From: Mesonia maritima
GTDB lineage: Bacteria > Bacteroidota > Bacteroidia > Flavobacteriales > Flavobacteriaceae
DNA length: 64,000 nt
Assembly: GCF_042433895.1 (NCBI RefSeq)
Contig: NZ_JBHLUA010000003.1
Location: forward strand, 206,480-270,479
Direction: 5' to 3'
The position numbers were made by a program, and so were the translations under genes. This document shows positions 44,449-53,376 of this stretch, in pieces. Under the pieces are notes generated by a model that was not told the origin of the DNA, searched no databases, and saw only the letters and a list, made by a program, of their open reading frames with translations. How positions within the stretch are numbered: the first letter of the stretch is position 1; each line of letters begins with the position of its first letter.

Positions 44449-46038
44449 ATGAAATATTTTATTCTTGCCCTTATTACCGGAATTTTACTCGCGCTCGGTT
44501 GGCCAACCTATGGTTTTCCGGCTTTATTATTTTTAGGTTTTGTTCCACTATTATTAGCAGAATTTCAACTTCGTACTAAAGAAGTTCACAAACGAGGGTT
44601 AAAAATTTTCGCCTTAAGCTACCTCAGTTTTTTGACATGGAATATTATTACTACAAATTGGCTTTATTTTTCAACGCCTTTCGGAATGTGGTTTGCCGTT
44701 TTAGCCAACAGCTTATTAATGAGTTTGGTTTTTTTAATTTATCATTTAATTGCCAAACGCGTTAATTTTTTAGCCGGTGCAACTTTTTTTATCAGTTTAT
44801 GGATTTGTTTCGAAAAACTTCATTTAGGTTGGGAATTTTCTTGGCCGTGGCTAAATTTGGGAAATGGATTTTCTGAATATTATTCTTGGATCCAGTGGTA
44901 CGAATATACAGGAACTTTTGGCGGAACGCTTTGGGTGCTTTTTGTAAACTTCAGCATTTTTAAATCTTTTTTACTTTACGTTCAATATCGAGAAAAAGGA
45001 ATTTTATACCGCGGGATTTTAAAAAATTTAATTCTCATTCTTCTTCCGATAGGGGTTTCTTTTATGATTTATGACGCGTATGAAATTGATAAAAATTCGT
45101 CGTTAGAAGCTGTTATTTTACAACCCAACATAAATCCGTATACCGAAAAATACAACACGAATGATCGTAGAATTGGCGAATTATTAACGCAACTTTCAGC
45201 AGAAAAAGTAAGTAATAATACGTCCTTAGTTGTTGCTCCTGAAACTGTTTTTGCAAACGGAACGCAATTGAAAAAATTTAAACAATCGAACGCTTATTTC
45301 TACGGAAAAGAGATTAGCCTAAAAAATAAAAACCTCAATTTTTTAAGCGGAATTTCATTTGTCGATACCATTTACGAGGAAGAAAATATTACGCCGCAAT
45401 CTAACTTTTATCAAGAAGGTATTTGGTTTAACGATTATAATTCAGCTTTTTTATTGAATACTACTTCTGAAGAGCAACTTTACCATAAATCAAAATTAGT
45501 GGTTGGTGTAGAAAATTTCCCCTATCAATCTACTTTAAAACCTATTTTAGGAAACATAATGATCGATCTTGGCGGAACCGTAGCGATGAAAACTACACAA
45601 CCTAACCGCGAAGTTTTCACGTTATCAAATTCAGCTAAAGTAGCTCCTATTATTTGTTACGAGTCGGTTTATGGCGAATATGTAACAGGTTATGTAAAAA
45701 ACGGCGCCGAGTTTTTAAGTATTATCACGAACGATGCTTGGTGGGGAAATACGCAAGGACATAAACAACATTTAAGTTACGCGCGTTTGCGGGCAATTGA
45801 GACAAGACGCGATGTGGTGAGAAGCGCAAATACAGGAATTTCAGCGTTTATAAATCAGAAAGGAGAAATTACACAATCGCTTGGTTATGAAAAACGTGGA
45901 AGCTTAAAAGGAAATGTTCAGCTAAATAATGAGAAAACTTTTTATGTTCGCTTTGGCGATTATATTGCGCGAATCGCTCAGTTTTTAACTTTATTTATTT
46001 TTCTTTTCGCTGTAGTGAGAAACCGAAAAAAAGTCTAA
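44449..46038 (+). CDS. lnt: apolipoprotein N-acyltransferase
   Basis: Adds the third acyl chain to lipoproteins at the inner membrane. The 529-residue protein has N-terminal membrane helices and a nitrilase domain with the Glu-Lys-Cys triad visible: Glu in VVAPETVFANG, Lys in YHKSKLVVGVE, Cys in APIICYESVYG. C-terminal helix follows (LTLFIFLFAVV). It converges on the usher-like gene with three bases between stops. Confidence 0.95.
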   Translation: MKYFILALITGILLALGWPTYGFPALLFLGFVPLLLAEFQLRTKEVHKRGLKIFALSYLSFLTWNIITTNWLYFSTPFGMWFAVLANSLLMSLVFLIYHLIAKRVNFLAGATFFISLWICFEKLHLGWEFSWPWLNLGNGFSEYYSWIQWYEYTGTFGGTLWVLFVNFSIFKSFLLYVQYREKGILYRGILKNLILILLPIGVSFMIYDAYEIDKNSSLEAVILQPNINPYTEKYNTNDRRIGELLTQLSAEKVSNNTSLVVAPETVFANGTQLKKFKQSNAYFYGKEISLKNKNLNFLSGISFVDTIYEEENITPQSNFYQEGIWFNDYNSAFLLNTTSEEQLYHKSKLVVGVENFPYQSTLKPILGNIMIDLGGTVAMKTTQPNREVFTLSNSAKVAPIICYESVYGEYVTGYVKNGAEFLSIITNDAWWGNTQGHKQHLSYARLRAIETRRDVVRSANTGISAFINQKGEITQSLGYEKRGSLKGNVQLNNEKTFYVRFGDYIARIAQFLTLFIFLFAVVRNRKKV

Positions 46039-46041
46039 CAT

Positions 46042-48807
46042 TTAAAAGCCACTAGATTTAAATTTTTTCCGTTCTACTTTACGATCGCGTACTTTAAAGG
46101 TAAAACTTATATTTTTTAATTCGCCCGTTTTAGCCTCTAGCGTTTGGTTTTGCCCGATAGTTTCTACGCGACTTGCGCTATTATACATTTCTATAGAAGC
46201 TTTATATTTACCTTCAGGAACGTAAACTCTAAAGTTTCCTCGAGCATCGGTTTTTGCTTTAAAAGTTTCGCCTTTTTGGTTAATTAAAGTCACCGTTAAA
46301 CTGGAAAGTTCACGCGGTACGTTATAACTTAATTCTGAAGATTTGTAGCTTACATTTCCTTTTACGGTAACGGTTTTATCCATTCCGATAATTATTTCGG
46401 TATCATCAATTAGATCGACAGTTTGGTCTGCGGCGTACCATTCTTTTGTATTAAAAATATGAATATTATACGAATCTTCCGGTAAACGTTTGTAACGAAT
46501 CATTCCTTTGTCATTAGTTCTAAACGCTTTTCCATTTACCAACAATAATTCTCCCGCCGCTGGTTTTCGCACTAAACTATCGTTCTGATTATTATAATAA
46601 ACGTAAACTTTTAAATCGTGTCTTTTCTCATCAATTTTCAACTTCGAAAAACGCTTAATTACGCCAAATTGCATAGTTGATGTATTATAATAACTGGTTG
46701 AAAAGTCACTCATAAAGGTTGAAAAATAAACATTGAAATTTGCCGGAAGTTGGTAATCTATTCTTCCGTTTAATTGTAAATAAGGATCGGTAAAAGTGCT
46801 TGACGTATAGGAAACACCACCGCGAATTTGTAGTTTATTATCGAAAAAACTTTTTTGCAACGTTGGGACGAGGTTTAAAATTTCATATTTATCGGTGGTA
46901 TTAAAACGGATTTTAGAGAAAACTTCCCCTAAGAAAAAACTATTGTATTGATAATAAGCACTGAGATTAAAAAATTTCCAATTATAATTTAAATTGAATT
47001 TAAAATGCGGTTTTTCTTCGTTAGTTAAATCGGTTGAATAATAACCGCCTTCCCAATTAAATGAAATATTTTGTTGACTTATGGCGTCGTTATAACTTGC
47101 GTTTATAGAAACTCGTTTCGCTTTTAATTGGTGTTTTTCAAGATTAGTTCCACTACCTAATAAACCGCTTCGTTCTTCTATATAATAATTAGGAACTAAT
47201 GAAATAGAAAATTTTTTCATTCTTCTAGAAACTCCTAAACTATATTGAACTGTAGTAAAATCACGTAATGTAAAATAATCAGGATTTAGTTGCTTTGGGT
47301 CGAAACGCAAATAATTATACAATCCCCAAAAATTAAATTTATCGGCATTATAAGTTAAGCGTTCAGTAAAATTTAAAGCTCCTTTTCGTAATCCTGCGTA
47401 ATAACCCGAACTAGCGTAATTATTACTATTGAACGTAAATCTTCCCTTTTTAGCGAAAAAGATAAGTTCTGCCGCAGCGCCATCTTTAGAAATACTATCG
47501 TTAGAATGTAATTCACTTCTGCTTACCGAAGTACTCGCTTTCAGTTTTAATTTTTCTTTATTTATAATATTGGTTTGCGCAGTTCCGATATACAATTTGT
47601 AATCTTGATTAGGATCGTCATCATAAATCATACTCACATTGTAACCATCTTTTAGCCAACCGCCTTTTCTAGAAAAATCTACCCAACCCGCGTTTCCGTA
47701 AGAATTTTGTGTATTATTTATTAACGTATAAGATTTGTTTAAACCGCCAATTTCTAATCGATTATCATGATTATCTTTATAATAACCTTCTACTCCACGC
47801 CCAATTAAATTTACCACATCTGAACGAAATAAATTTCCCGCTTTCACGCCAATGTGATCAGAATCGTATTTTACCCAGGTGTTTCTCACCAATAATAGCT
47901 CGTTGGTTTGCCACCAATTCAAATCGATATTCGATTGAATGGTTCCCTTTTTTAACTGAAATTGATTATTCGCATAAAAAAAATATTGATAATTATCTCT
48001 ACTTTTTTGTCCGCTGAAACTTACAATATTATTTTGCGCAAAACTATTCGGGTCATACTGTTTTAAATCTTCTTGATAACGTCGCGATTGTTTTACAGAA
48101 TTTACGTGAATTCTTCCCGTTCCAAAAATATCGCCGTTATCATATAAAGCTTTCAGTGAAATTTCAAAATCATCAAGCTTCAACATTTTTTTATCGACAA
48201 TTTGCGTGAGTTTTATAATGGTATCGTGAAAAGATTCAATTTCAATTCTTTTGCGCTCTAATTGATCTGAAGTTGGCGTTTTAGGAAATCGAGATAATAA
48301 ATTTATGCGCTGTTTTGTATTGCCGAGGTTATCGATTCTTACTTCATAGGAAAGCGTATCGCCAATATTTTCGAAAATTAAATTTTCATTGTTCAGGTAA
48401 AAACGAATCATTTTTCGTTCTTCAACATTTACTGAAATTTTTTCTGAATGCAATAATTGCTTTTCAGCATTTAATAAATTCGCTTCAATTAAAGTAGTTT
48501 TTCCCGCTTCGGCACGTTGAGCAATAATTCCTTTAATGGGAATAAAAATACTATCACGCGCATATAAAGAATAAGCAGATTCTTTTGTATTAGCTAAACG
48601 AATACTTTGCTCGTCATACTTAAAATCAACAAAAACGTTTTTTTCTTCATTTTCGTAATTGACCAACTTTACATAAAAGCTCACAATCTCACCGTTAGAA
48701 GCTTGCAGTTTTTTCTCTGAAAGTTCAAAGGAAATATTGCTTTGCCCAAACGTTAAGTTGAAAAAAATGAAGGCAAAAAAAATGGAAAAGCCTTGCTGCT
48801 TTTGCAT
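46042..48807 (-). CDS. usher-like outer-membrane barrel protein of a chaperone-usher-type locus
   Basis: A 921-residue exported protein (signal about 1-21). Order of parts: two Ig-like sandwich regions (~22-128 and ~130-238), a ~480-residue stretch of alternating Tyr/Asn-rich strands with GNLFRSDVVNLIGRGVEGYY (324-343), i.e. a large barrel, then two C-terminal sandwich domains (~735-905: GELLLVNGKAFRTNDKGMI, TDARGNFRVYVPEGKY). Classical ushers also place an Ig-type N domain before and two Ig domains after a 24-strand barrel. It is the last gene of an operon encoding a PapD-like chaperone and secreted single-domain subunits, so I infer it is the secretion pore. Direct homology to FimD is not evident by eye; a general CarboxypepD_reg-like receptor is the alternative. 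Confidence 0.6.
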   Translation of the reverse strand: MQKQQGFSIFFAFIFFNLTFGQSNISFELSEKKLQASNGEIVSFYVKLVNYENEEKNVFVDFKYDEQSIRLANTKESAYSLYARDSIFIPIKGIIAQRAEAGKTTLIEANLLNAEKQLLHSEKISVNVEERKMIRFYLNNENLIFENIGDTLSYEVRIDNLGNTKQRINLLSRFPKTPTSDQLERKRIEIESFHDTIIKLTQIVDKKMLKLDDFEISLKALYDNGDIFGTGRIHVNSVKQSRRYQEDLKQYDPNSFAQNNIVSFSGQKSRDNYQYFFYANNQFQLKKGTIQSNIDLNWWQTNELLLVRNTWVKYDSDHIGVKAGNLFRSDVVNLIGRGVEGYYKDNHDNRLEIGGLNKSYTLINNTQNSYGNAGWVDFSRKGGWLKDGYNVSMIYDDDPNQDYKLYIGTAQTNIINKEKLKLKASTSVSRSELHSNDSISKDGAAAELIFFAKKGRFTFNSNNYASSGYYAGLRKGALNFTERLTYNADKFNFWGLYNYLRFDPKQLNPDYFTLRDFTTVQYSLGVSRRMKKFSISLVPNYYIEERSGLLGSGTNLEKHQLKAKRVSINASYNDAISQQNISFNWEGGYYSTDLTNEEKPHFKFNLNYNWKFFNLSAYYQYNSFFLGEVFSKIRFNTTDKYEILNLVPTLQKSFFDNKLQIRGGVSYTSSTFTDPYLQLNGRIDYQLPANFNVYFSTFMSDFSTSYYNTSTMQFGVIKRFSKLKIDEKRHDLKVYVYYNNQNDSLVRKPAAGELLLVNGKAFRTNDKGMIRYKRLPEDSYNIHIFNTKEWYAADQTVDLIDDTEIIIGMDKTVTVKGNVSYKSSELSYNVPRELSSLTVTLINQKGETFKAKTDARGNFRVYVPEGKYKASIEMYNSASRVETIGQNQTLEAKTGELKNISFTFKVRDRKVERKKFKSSGF

Positions 48808-48822
48808 GAAACTTCAGTTTTG

Positions 48823-49872
48823 CTAGTTAGGAGCAATTGTAAAAAAAACGTAAGCGCTAAAAGTCCCGCCATGCTGAATATCTTCTGCTTGCAAAGCATT
48901 TGGTGGAATCGAGAATTCAAGATCGTATAGTAAAGTTTGCGGCCAGGTTGCAGAACGCTCGATAAGAACCTGATCTGTAGCCGATAAACTTAAAGGTCCG
49001 AAAGTTTGCACATTATTTTCGGGCGAGCTTAAATTTACATTTACTTTTAATTTTGAAACCGGAATTGTCGCGGAAGAAGTTGAAGAGGTAAACACGCTAT
49101 TAGAAGTTTTTACCAAAATTTGATGTGTATTGTAACTCGTAATTTTTAAACCTTGATTAATGGTTTTAGATTTTCCGTTGGCATAATCGGTAGCCGTAGA
49201 AAAATTGAAATTAAATACATTAGCTGAATTTTGTAAAGAAATGCTTTGCGTTCCGTAATTTCCGTTATAGTTTATGTGAAAACGTGCAATTTGACCGGTT
49301 GTAAAATTGTCTATTAACGTATAATTATCGCTTAAATTTTGTTTTCCGTAGAGACGAAATTCATAAGCAGTCTGGTAAATCCCATTAGGAATCGTTAATA
49401 AATGTGTTCCGCCTTCAACATAAAAATTAAAACTGAAGGTTCGATGGGTTTGTGTATTTAAAGGAACGTTACTTTCAATGAGGGAAACTTCATTAAATTT
49501 ATTTAACGGAACGGGAACATTTGAAGGATTAATTAATTGATTATTGGTACTATAATTACTTTCTTGATTAAAAATAAGTTTTGCGTGAGAAGCATCTACA
49601 CTATAATTTCCGTTTTGATGATAAAAATCGCTGGCTAAGCGAACGGTAAGTTTCCAATAATTTGTGTTATTAGTTCCATTATATTTTTGAATTCTCGCTC
49701 TAACTTGATTGGGGTAATTTTTTCCGTTAGCCAATTCGCTATTCGTATTAAACTGAAGTTGCCCGCCATCTTCAGCAGCGAGCGAAATTTGTGAATTTCC
49801 CTGCGCTAATGAACTAGCTTTAAAACCAAAAATTAAAAAAAGTAAAAATATGTATTGGGGGAAATTTTTCAT
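48823..49872 (-). CDS. two-domain subunit, likely tip adhesin of the fibre
   Basis: A 349-residue exported protein (signal about 1-24, ending LAQ). It contains two copies of the same domain. Copy one (~30-180) has ANGK at 48-51 then strands, RTFSFNFYVEGG and NGIYQTAYEFRLYG. Copy two (~205-349) has ANGKSK at 231-236, LLYDLEFSIPPN and the terminal GGTFSAYVFFTIAPN. The second copy matches the four single-domain proteins upstream. One lectin-like plus one pilin domain is the layout of tip adhesins such as FimH, so this is the likely tip; ligand unknown. It lies 6 bases after the chaperone and 15 before the usher-like gene. Confidence 0.6.
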   Translation of the reverse strand: MKNFPQYIFLLFLIFGFKASSLAQGNSQISLAAEDGGQLQFNTNSELANGKNYPNQVRARIQKYNGTNNTNYWKLTVRLASDFYHQNGNYSVDASHAKLIFNQESNYSTNNQLINPSNVPVPLNKFNEVSLIESNVPLNTQTHRTFSFNFYVEGGTHLLTIPNGIYQTAYEFRLYGKQNLSDNYTLIDNFTTGQIARFHINYNGNYGTQSISLQNSANVFNFNFSTATDYANGKSKTINQGLKITSYNTHQILVKTSNSVFTSSTSSATIPVSKLKVNVNLSSPENNVQTFGPLSLSATDQVLIERSATWPQTLLYDLEFSIPPNALQAEDIQHGGTFSAYVFFTIAPN

Positions 49873-49878
49873 GAAATT

Positions 49879-50682
49879 TTATAATGAAAAGTCTAACTCG
49901 GCGATATTAATAGTATCGCTATCGCCATAGGTTAAAATTGCTGAAATGGTGTAATCTCCACTTTTTAAATCTTCGGGTAAAATTTGTTTTATTTCCCGTA
50001 AATCGTTCGGTAAGGTATGAAATTCTTTCTTAGCTAAGGTTTGGGTTTTTCCTGTATTTTTATTGAAAATCTCCCACTCTACCGTTCCGCTTGTCCAAAT
50101 ATCTCCGCTGTTTTTTACGTTTATTTGAACAATTTTATTCTCCTGTTCGTCTTTATAATTTTTAAAATCTACAATTTCTAATTCGCTAGAAGATTGTGTG
50201 TTGAAAGAATGGTAAATTTTCACACCCATTCTTACGGTTACTTGAATAGAAGCGCCTTCTTGATCTTGCGCCTTTCCAGGATTTAACTGTGTAAAAAATA
50301 TCATGGAAGTTCTAACCGGTAAAGTTTTATCTACATCAGCAGGAACTTTCATTGCTACTTCTACATTTTTAGTTTCGCCGGCTTCTAAGACAAAATAAGT
50401 ATCGGGTAATATTTGAAGCCAATCTGTACAAGAATTTTCTAGCGTGCCGGCTTCTTTAATATTATTACTTCCAGAAGGTAAATAATTCCAGTCGCTAAAG
50501 GAAACTCCAATTTCTAATTCGGTATTTGTCGGGTTAGTAACTTTAATAACTTGTGAACCTTCGGCTCCTTGATCTAAATTATAATAAACTCTTCCAGGGG
50601 TTACGGCAATACCGGCTTGTGCGAATACTGTTGAAGTTACACTAAAAAGAAGTAATACTAATAAACCAATAGCTTTTTTCAT
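49879..50682 (-). CDS. PapD-like periplasmic chaperone
   Basis: A 267-residue exported protein (signal about 1-21, ending VFAQ) with two Ig-like domains. Domain 1 begins IAVTPGRVYYNL, where Arg31 matches the invariant Arg8 of PapD, followed by QVIKVTNPTNTELEIGVSFSDW and an edge strand LPVRTSMIFFTQL in the place of the G1 donor strand. VRMGVKIYHS puts Lys155 where PapD Lys112 lies. Those two basic residues anchor the subunit C terminus in known chaperones. Domain 2 (~165-267) is a second sandwich. It sits between subunit genes and the tip and usher genes, as expected for a chaperone. Confidence 0.72.
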   Translation of the reverse strand: MKKAIGLLVLLLFSVTSTVFAQAGIAVTPGRVYYNLDQGAEGSQVIKVTNPTNTELEIGVSFSDWNYLPSGSNNIKEAGTLENSCTDWLQILPDTYFVLEAGETKNVEVAMKVPADVDKTLPVRTSMIFFTQLNPGKAQDQEGASIQVTVRMGVKIYHSFNTQSSSELEIVDFKNYKDEQENKIVQINVKNSGDIWTSGTVEWEIFNKNTGKTQTLAKKEFHTLPNDLREIKQILPEDLKSGDYTISAILTYGDSDTINIAELDFSL

Positions 50683-50740
50683 AATTAAATAATTTTCTCA
50701 TATAAAAACAAAGGTACATTTTAAATTGAAACACTCTATT

Positions 50741-51289
50741 TCACTGAGGTATTATGGTATAAATCACCGTAGTTTTATAATTTCCTGACGGAATATTTAA
50801 AAAATTGGGAGTAGCACTTGTGGGTATTACATAATTTACATCAAAACTTTGTAGCGTTTCACTAGAATGGGAATTCAATAAATTAGTTTGTGATGCATTT
50901 AAATAAACGCCAGAATTAATCGAGACCTGTCCCGAATTGAAATTAGGATTTAAATTTCCAGTATTTGCTTCAATTTTAATAATATTGACAGGTAAATTTG
51001 TATTTAAACCATTTAGTGTAAAATTCTGATTTGTAGCTGAAACAGCTAAGGTATAATTAGATGTAGCGGTTACTTTCACATGATTTTGCTGAATTCCGGA
51101 ATTATTTCCAAATTTATAATGCGAAGGTAAATTCATATTTATCATTACCGAAGACTGTTCAATTTCAAGTGACATAAGTTCATTAACTACTAAATTTACC
51201 TGAGAAGCCGCAGAACCTATTTGTGCTTTACTTGAAAAAGAAGAAAGCCAAATGAAACTTAACATTAATATGTAATGAGATTTTTTCAA
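50741..51289 (-). CDS. pilin-like fibre subunit D (B-type)
   Basis: A 182-residue exported protein (signal about 1-22, ending SKAQ) with one Ig-like domain. It matches the subunit at 51941 more than its nearest neighbour: both share MNLPSHxxxGNxSGxQxNHVKVTA after the first strand, and both end G-N-Y-x-T-T-V-x-Y-T-I-x-P. The terminal alternating hydrophobic strand and preceding SFDVNYVIP strand fit a pilin whose groove is filled by a donor strand. It begins 10 bases after subunit C stops. Confidence 0.65.
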   Translation of the reverse strand: MKKSHYILMLSFIWLSSFSSKAQIGSAASQVNLVVNELMSLEIEQSSVMINMNLPSHYKFGNNSGIQQNHVKVTATSNYTLAVSATNQNFTLNGLNTNLPVNIIKIEANTGNLNPNFNSGQVSINSGVYLNASQTNLLNSHSSETLQSFDVNYVIPTSATPNFLNIPSGNYKTTVIYTIIPQ

Positions 51290-51299
51290 TAGTTCAGTT

Positions 51300-51836
51300 T
51301 TAATTCGCTACAATACTATACGTAATCGTAGTTCTATAAGTATCTGAAGGATTATCATTCACATATTTTGCCCAACTCGAAATGTGATAGGAAACATCAA
51401 AGGTTCTTAACACATCTCCACTAAACGATTGTATTATACTTTGCTCATTTGTAGATAACGAAACCGGCGATAAATAAATGGTGTTACCATAAGTACTTGA
51501 TTTCCCTAAACTCGGAATTATACTTACCGTGTTTACCGGAATTGTAGTGGTTTTCCCCTGTAGTTCAGATGAAGCAACTACTTCAATTTGATATTCTGAT
51601 GTGCTTGTTACCTGAATATGGTTGGGTTGTGTAAGCGATTGTCCATTCATTAATTGTGCTAGATTATCTATCGATAAGTTCACATTAAATTGCGACTGAT
51701 TTATCTTAATGCTTCGCACATCACCAATATAAGTACTTATTTCTACTTCATCTTTTTGTTGAACCTGTCCAAAAACTTGAGAAGAAAAAAGAAATAAACC
51801 TACTATTAACCCTAAAGATTTTAAAAATAAGTTCAC
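51300..51836 (-). CDS. pilin-like fibre subunit C (A-type)
   Basis: A 178-residue exported protein (signal about 1-23, ending VFGQ). It pairs with the subunit at 52630: both have NGxSLxxxNHIxVTSTSxYxI, a S-x-L-x-G turn, LSPVSLSxxEQxII and a terminal TTITYSI/TTISYSI strand. It starts 25 bases downstream of a strong hairpin that follows subunit B, so it is probably expressed at a lower level than B. Confidence 0.65.
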   Translation of the reverse strand: MNLFLKSLGLIVGLFLFSSQVFGQVQQKDEVEISTYIGDVRSIKINQSQFNVNLSIDNLAQLMNGQSLTQPNHIQVTSTSEYQIEVVASSELQGKTTTIPVNTVSIIPSLGKSSTYGNTIYLSPVSLSTNEQSIIQSFSGDVLRTFDVSYHISSWAKYVNDNPSDTYRTTITYSIVAN

Positions 51837-51865
51837 CTTAAAAAGATTTTAAGTTAACAAATAAA

Positions 51866-51913
51866 AGACCTAATCATAACAGTATAATTCTAGATACTGA
51901 AAAGATTAGGTCT
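51866..51913 (-). terminator. intercistronic hairpin (attenuator) after fibre subunit B
   Basis: A 10-bp perfect stem (51904-51913 with 51866-51875) whose loop can form a further AGTAT/ATACT stem (51881-51898). On the minus strand it is followed by TTTTATTTG, so it can act as a partial terminator or mRNA stabiliser. The position, between subunit B and the rest of the operon, is where major-pilin genes carry such hairpins. Confidence 0.6.
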
Positions 51914-51940
51914 AATTTATAATTTAATTAAAATCTTTTC

Positions 51941-52498
51941 TTAGTTAGGAACTATAGTATAAGTTACTGTAGTTGTGTAGTTTCCATTTGCTTGGTTCAA
52001 AAAATTTGAAGCATTAGCAGCAGGAATTAAATAATTTACATCGAAACCTCTATTTAAATCTCCACCATCAACATTTACAACTTCTTGCTCAGTTACAGAA
52101 AGTGCTAAATTAGTTGCCTGAGAATTTATATTTGATAAAGTTGATTGATTTCCAGATAAATCTCCACCATCTGTTAATACCAATTCAACATTACTTACAT
52201 CTAATGTACTAGTTCCAGAAGGTCCATTAAAAGTTGCACCAGAAGTTTTTGCTTCTACATAATAAGCTCCACTTGCAGTAACTTTTACGTGGTTATCTTG
52301 AACGCCAGACTCATTTCCCCCTGTAAAGTGAGAAGGTAAATTCATATCAATAGCTACCGTTGCTTGGTTAACTTCAATAGAATAGCTTTCTCCAATATTT
52401 ACAGTTAATTCAGTATCGTCAGATGAATTCTGAGCAAAAGTTGATACTGAGGCTAAAAGTCCAAAAGTTACAAATAAAGTGTTTATTAATTTTTTCAT
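51941..52498 (-). CDS. pilin-like fibre subunit B, probable major subunit
   Basis: A 185-residue exported protein (signal about 1-22, ending TFAQ). The acidic mature N terminus (NSSDDTELTVNIGES) is a candidate donor strand, followed by AIDMNLPSHFTGGNESG, NHVKVTASGAYYV, RGFDVNYLIP and the terminal GNYTTTVTYTIVPN. It has its own candidate -7 box and is followed by an attenuator-like hairpin, which together point to the highest expression of the set. No lipobox and no type IX C-terminal domain are present, arguing against type V fimbrillins or type IX cargo. DUF4402 or spore-coat-U domains are related alternatives for the fold. Confidence 0.65.
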   Translation of the reverse strand: MKKLINTLFVTFGLLASVSTFAQNSSDDTELTVNIGESYSIEVNQATVAIDMNLPSHFTGGNESGVQDNHVKVTASGAYYVEAKTSGATFNGPSGTSTLDVSNVELVLTDGGDLSGNQSTLSNINSQATNLALSVTEQEVVNVDGGDLNRGFDVNYLIPAANASNFLNQANGNYTTTVTYTIVPN

Positions 52499-52524
52499 CG
52501 GTCAAAGTGTTTTAATTAACGATG

Positions 52525-52532
52525 CAAATATA
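52525..52532 (-). promoter_or_regulatory. possible internal -7 box before fibre subunit B
   Basis: On the minus strand TATATTTG (52532-52525) matches TAnnTTTG, 26 bases before the ATG of subunit B within a 131-base spacer. No -33 TTG is seen, so this is tentative. Confidence 0.35.
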
Positions 52533-52629
52533 TGACGATGAAAAAGGTTATTTGTAGTAGAAAAATACGTTTTTACGATACTTTTTTACAAAATTAACAC
52601 AAATACCTGATATTCAGATTTTTAAAAAA

Positions 52630-53154
52630 CTAATTAGGAACAATACTGTAAGAAATTGTAGTTGAATAATTTCCTTTAGGAGAGTTTAATAGCTTTTCTG
52701 CACCCGATACAAAATAATTCATATTAAAAGAGCGCTCGATATCACCAGAGCCAGAACTAATAATAGTTTGCTCTGTAGATGATAATGACACAGGTGAATA
52801 ATTCAAATTACTATTTGGAGTGGTAAAACTGCCGGAAGAAGGAGTTACCTTAATTAAATTAGAAGGCAGTTCTGAATTTTCTCCTTTAAGATTACTTGAT
52901 GTTGAAACTTTTATTTCATAATTTGAAGTACTCGTTACTTTAATATGGTTTTGTTTATCGAGAGATTTCCCGTTTGTAGCCTCTTTGACCGAATTAATCT
53001 CAACACCGACATTTTTTTGAGATGAATTTACTACAATACTTTGAAAATCTCCTAATCTAACACTAAAGTTTACATCAGCACTTTGTTGTGCATATCCGTA
53101 TTGGCTGCACAACAAAATAAGTAACAATATTGATGTAAAATTTTTAATTAACAC
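52630..53154 (-). CDS. pilin-like fibre subunit A
   Basis: A 174-residue exported protein (signal about 1-22, ending GYAQ) and the first gene of the operon. Its mature part has DVNFSVRLGDFQSIVV, then NGKSLDKQNHIKVTSTSNYEI, a GENSELPSNLIKV strand, RSFNMNYFVSG and the final GNYSTTISYSIVPN. It is the partner type of subunit C. A good promoter lies just upstream. Confidence 0.65.
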   Translation of the reverse strand: MLIKNFTSILLLILLCSQYGYAQQSADVNFSVRLGDFQSIVVNSSQKNVGVEINSVKEATNGKSLDKQNHIKVTSTSNYEIKVSTSSNLKGENSELPSNLIKVTPSSGSFTTPNSNLNYSPVSLSSTEQTIISSGSGDIERSFNMNYFVSGAEKLLNSPKGNYSTTISYSIVPN

Positions 53155-53187
53155 TTTATCGATTAAATTTACACTTTATCTATGGGT

Positions 53188-53219
53188 CAAAAGTATAAAT
53201 TTTTATCGATTAAGAGCAA
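53188..53219 (-). promoter_or_regulatory. promoter of the fibre operon
   Basis: On the minus strand TTG (53219-53217), a 21-base spacer and TACTTTTG (53195-53188), a Bacteroidota sigma-A match about 33 bases before the ATG of subunit A. Confidence 0.6.
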
Positions 53220-53376
53220 TAAAAACAGTTTAAATTAATGGACAAAAATTGTTAAATAACATAATTAACTGATTTTCAATTATTTGATTTAAATTAAAAA
53301 ATGTTAAAGTTTTTCAATAAAACAGTTTATGGATTTTCGTTAACTTTTAATTAACACTTAAAAGATGTAAAATTGT

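Noticed and set aside
46042..53154. Type V (Mfa/Fim) pilus or type IX cargo reading of the fibre locus
   Set aside because: Subunits lack lipoboxes, lack type IX C-terminal domains, and come with a PapD-like chaperone and barrel.
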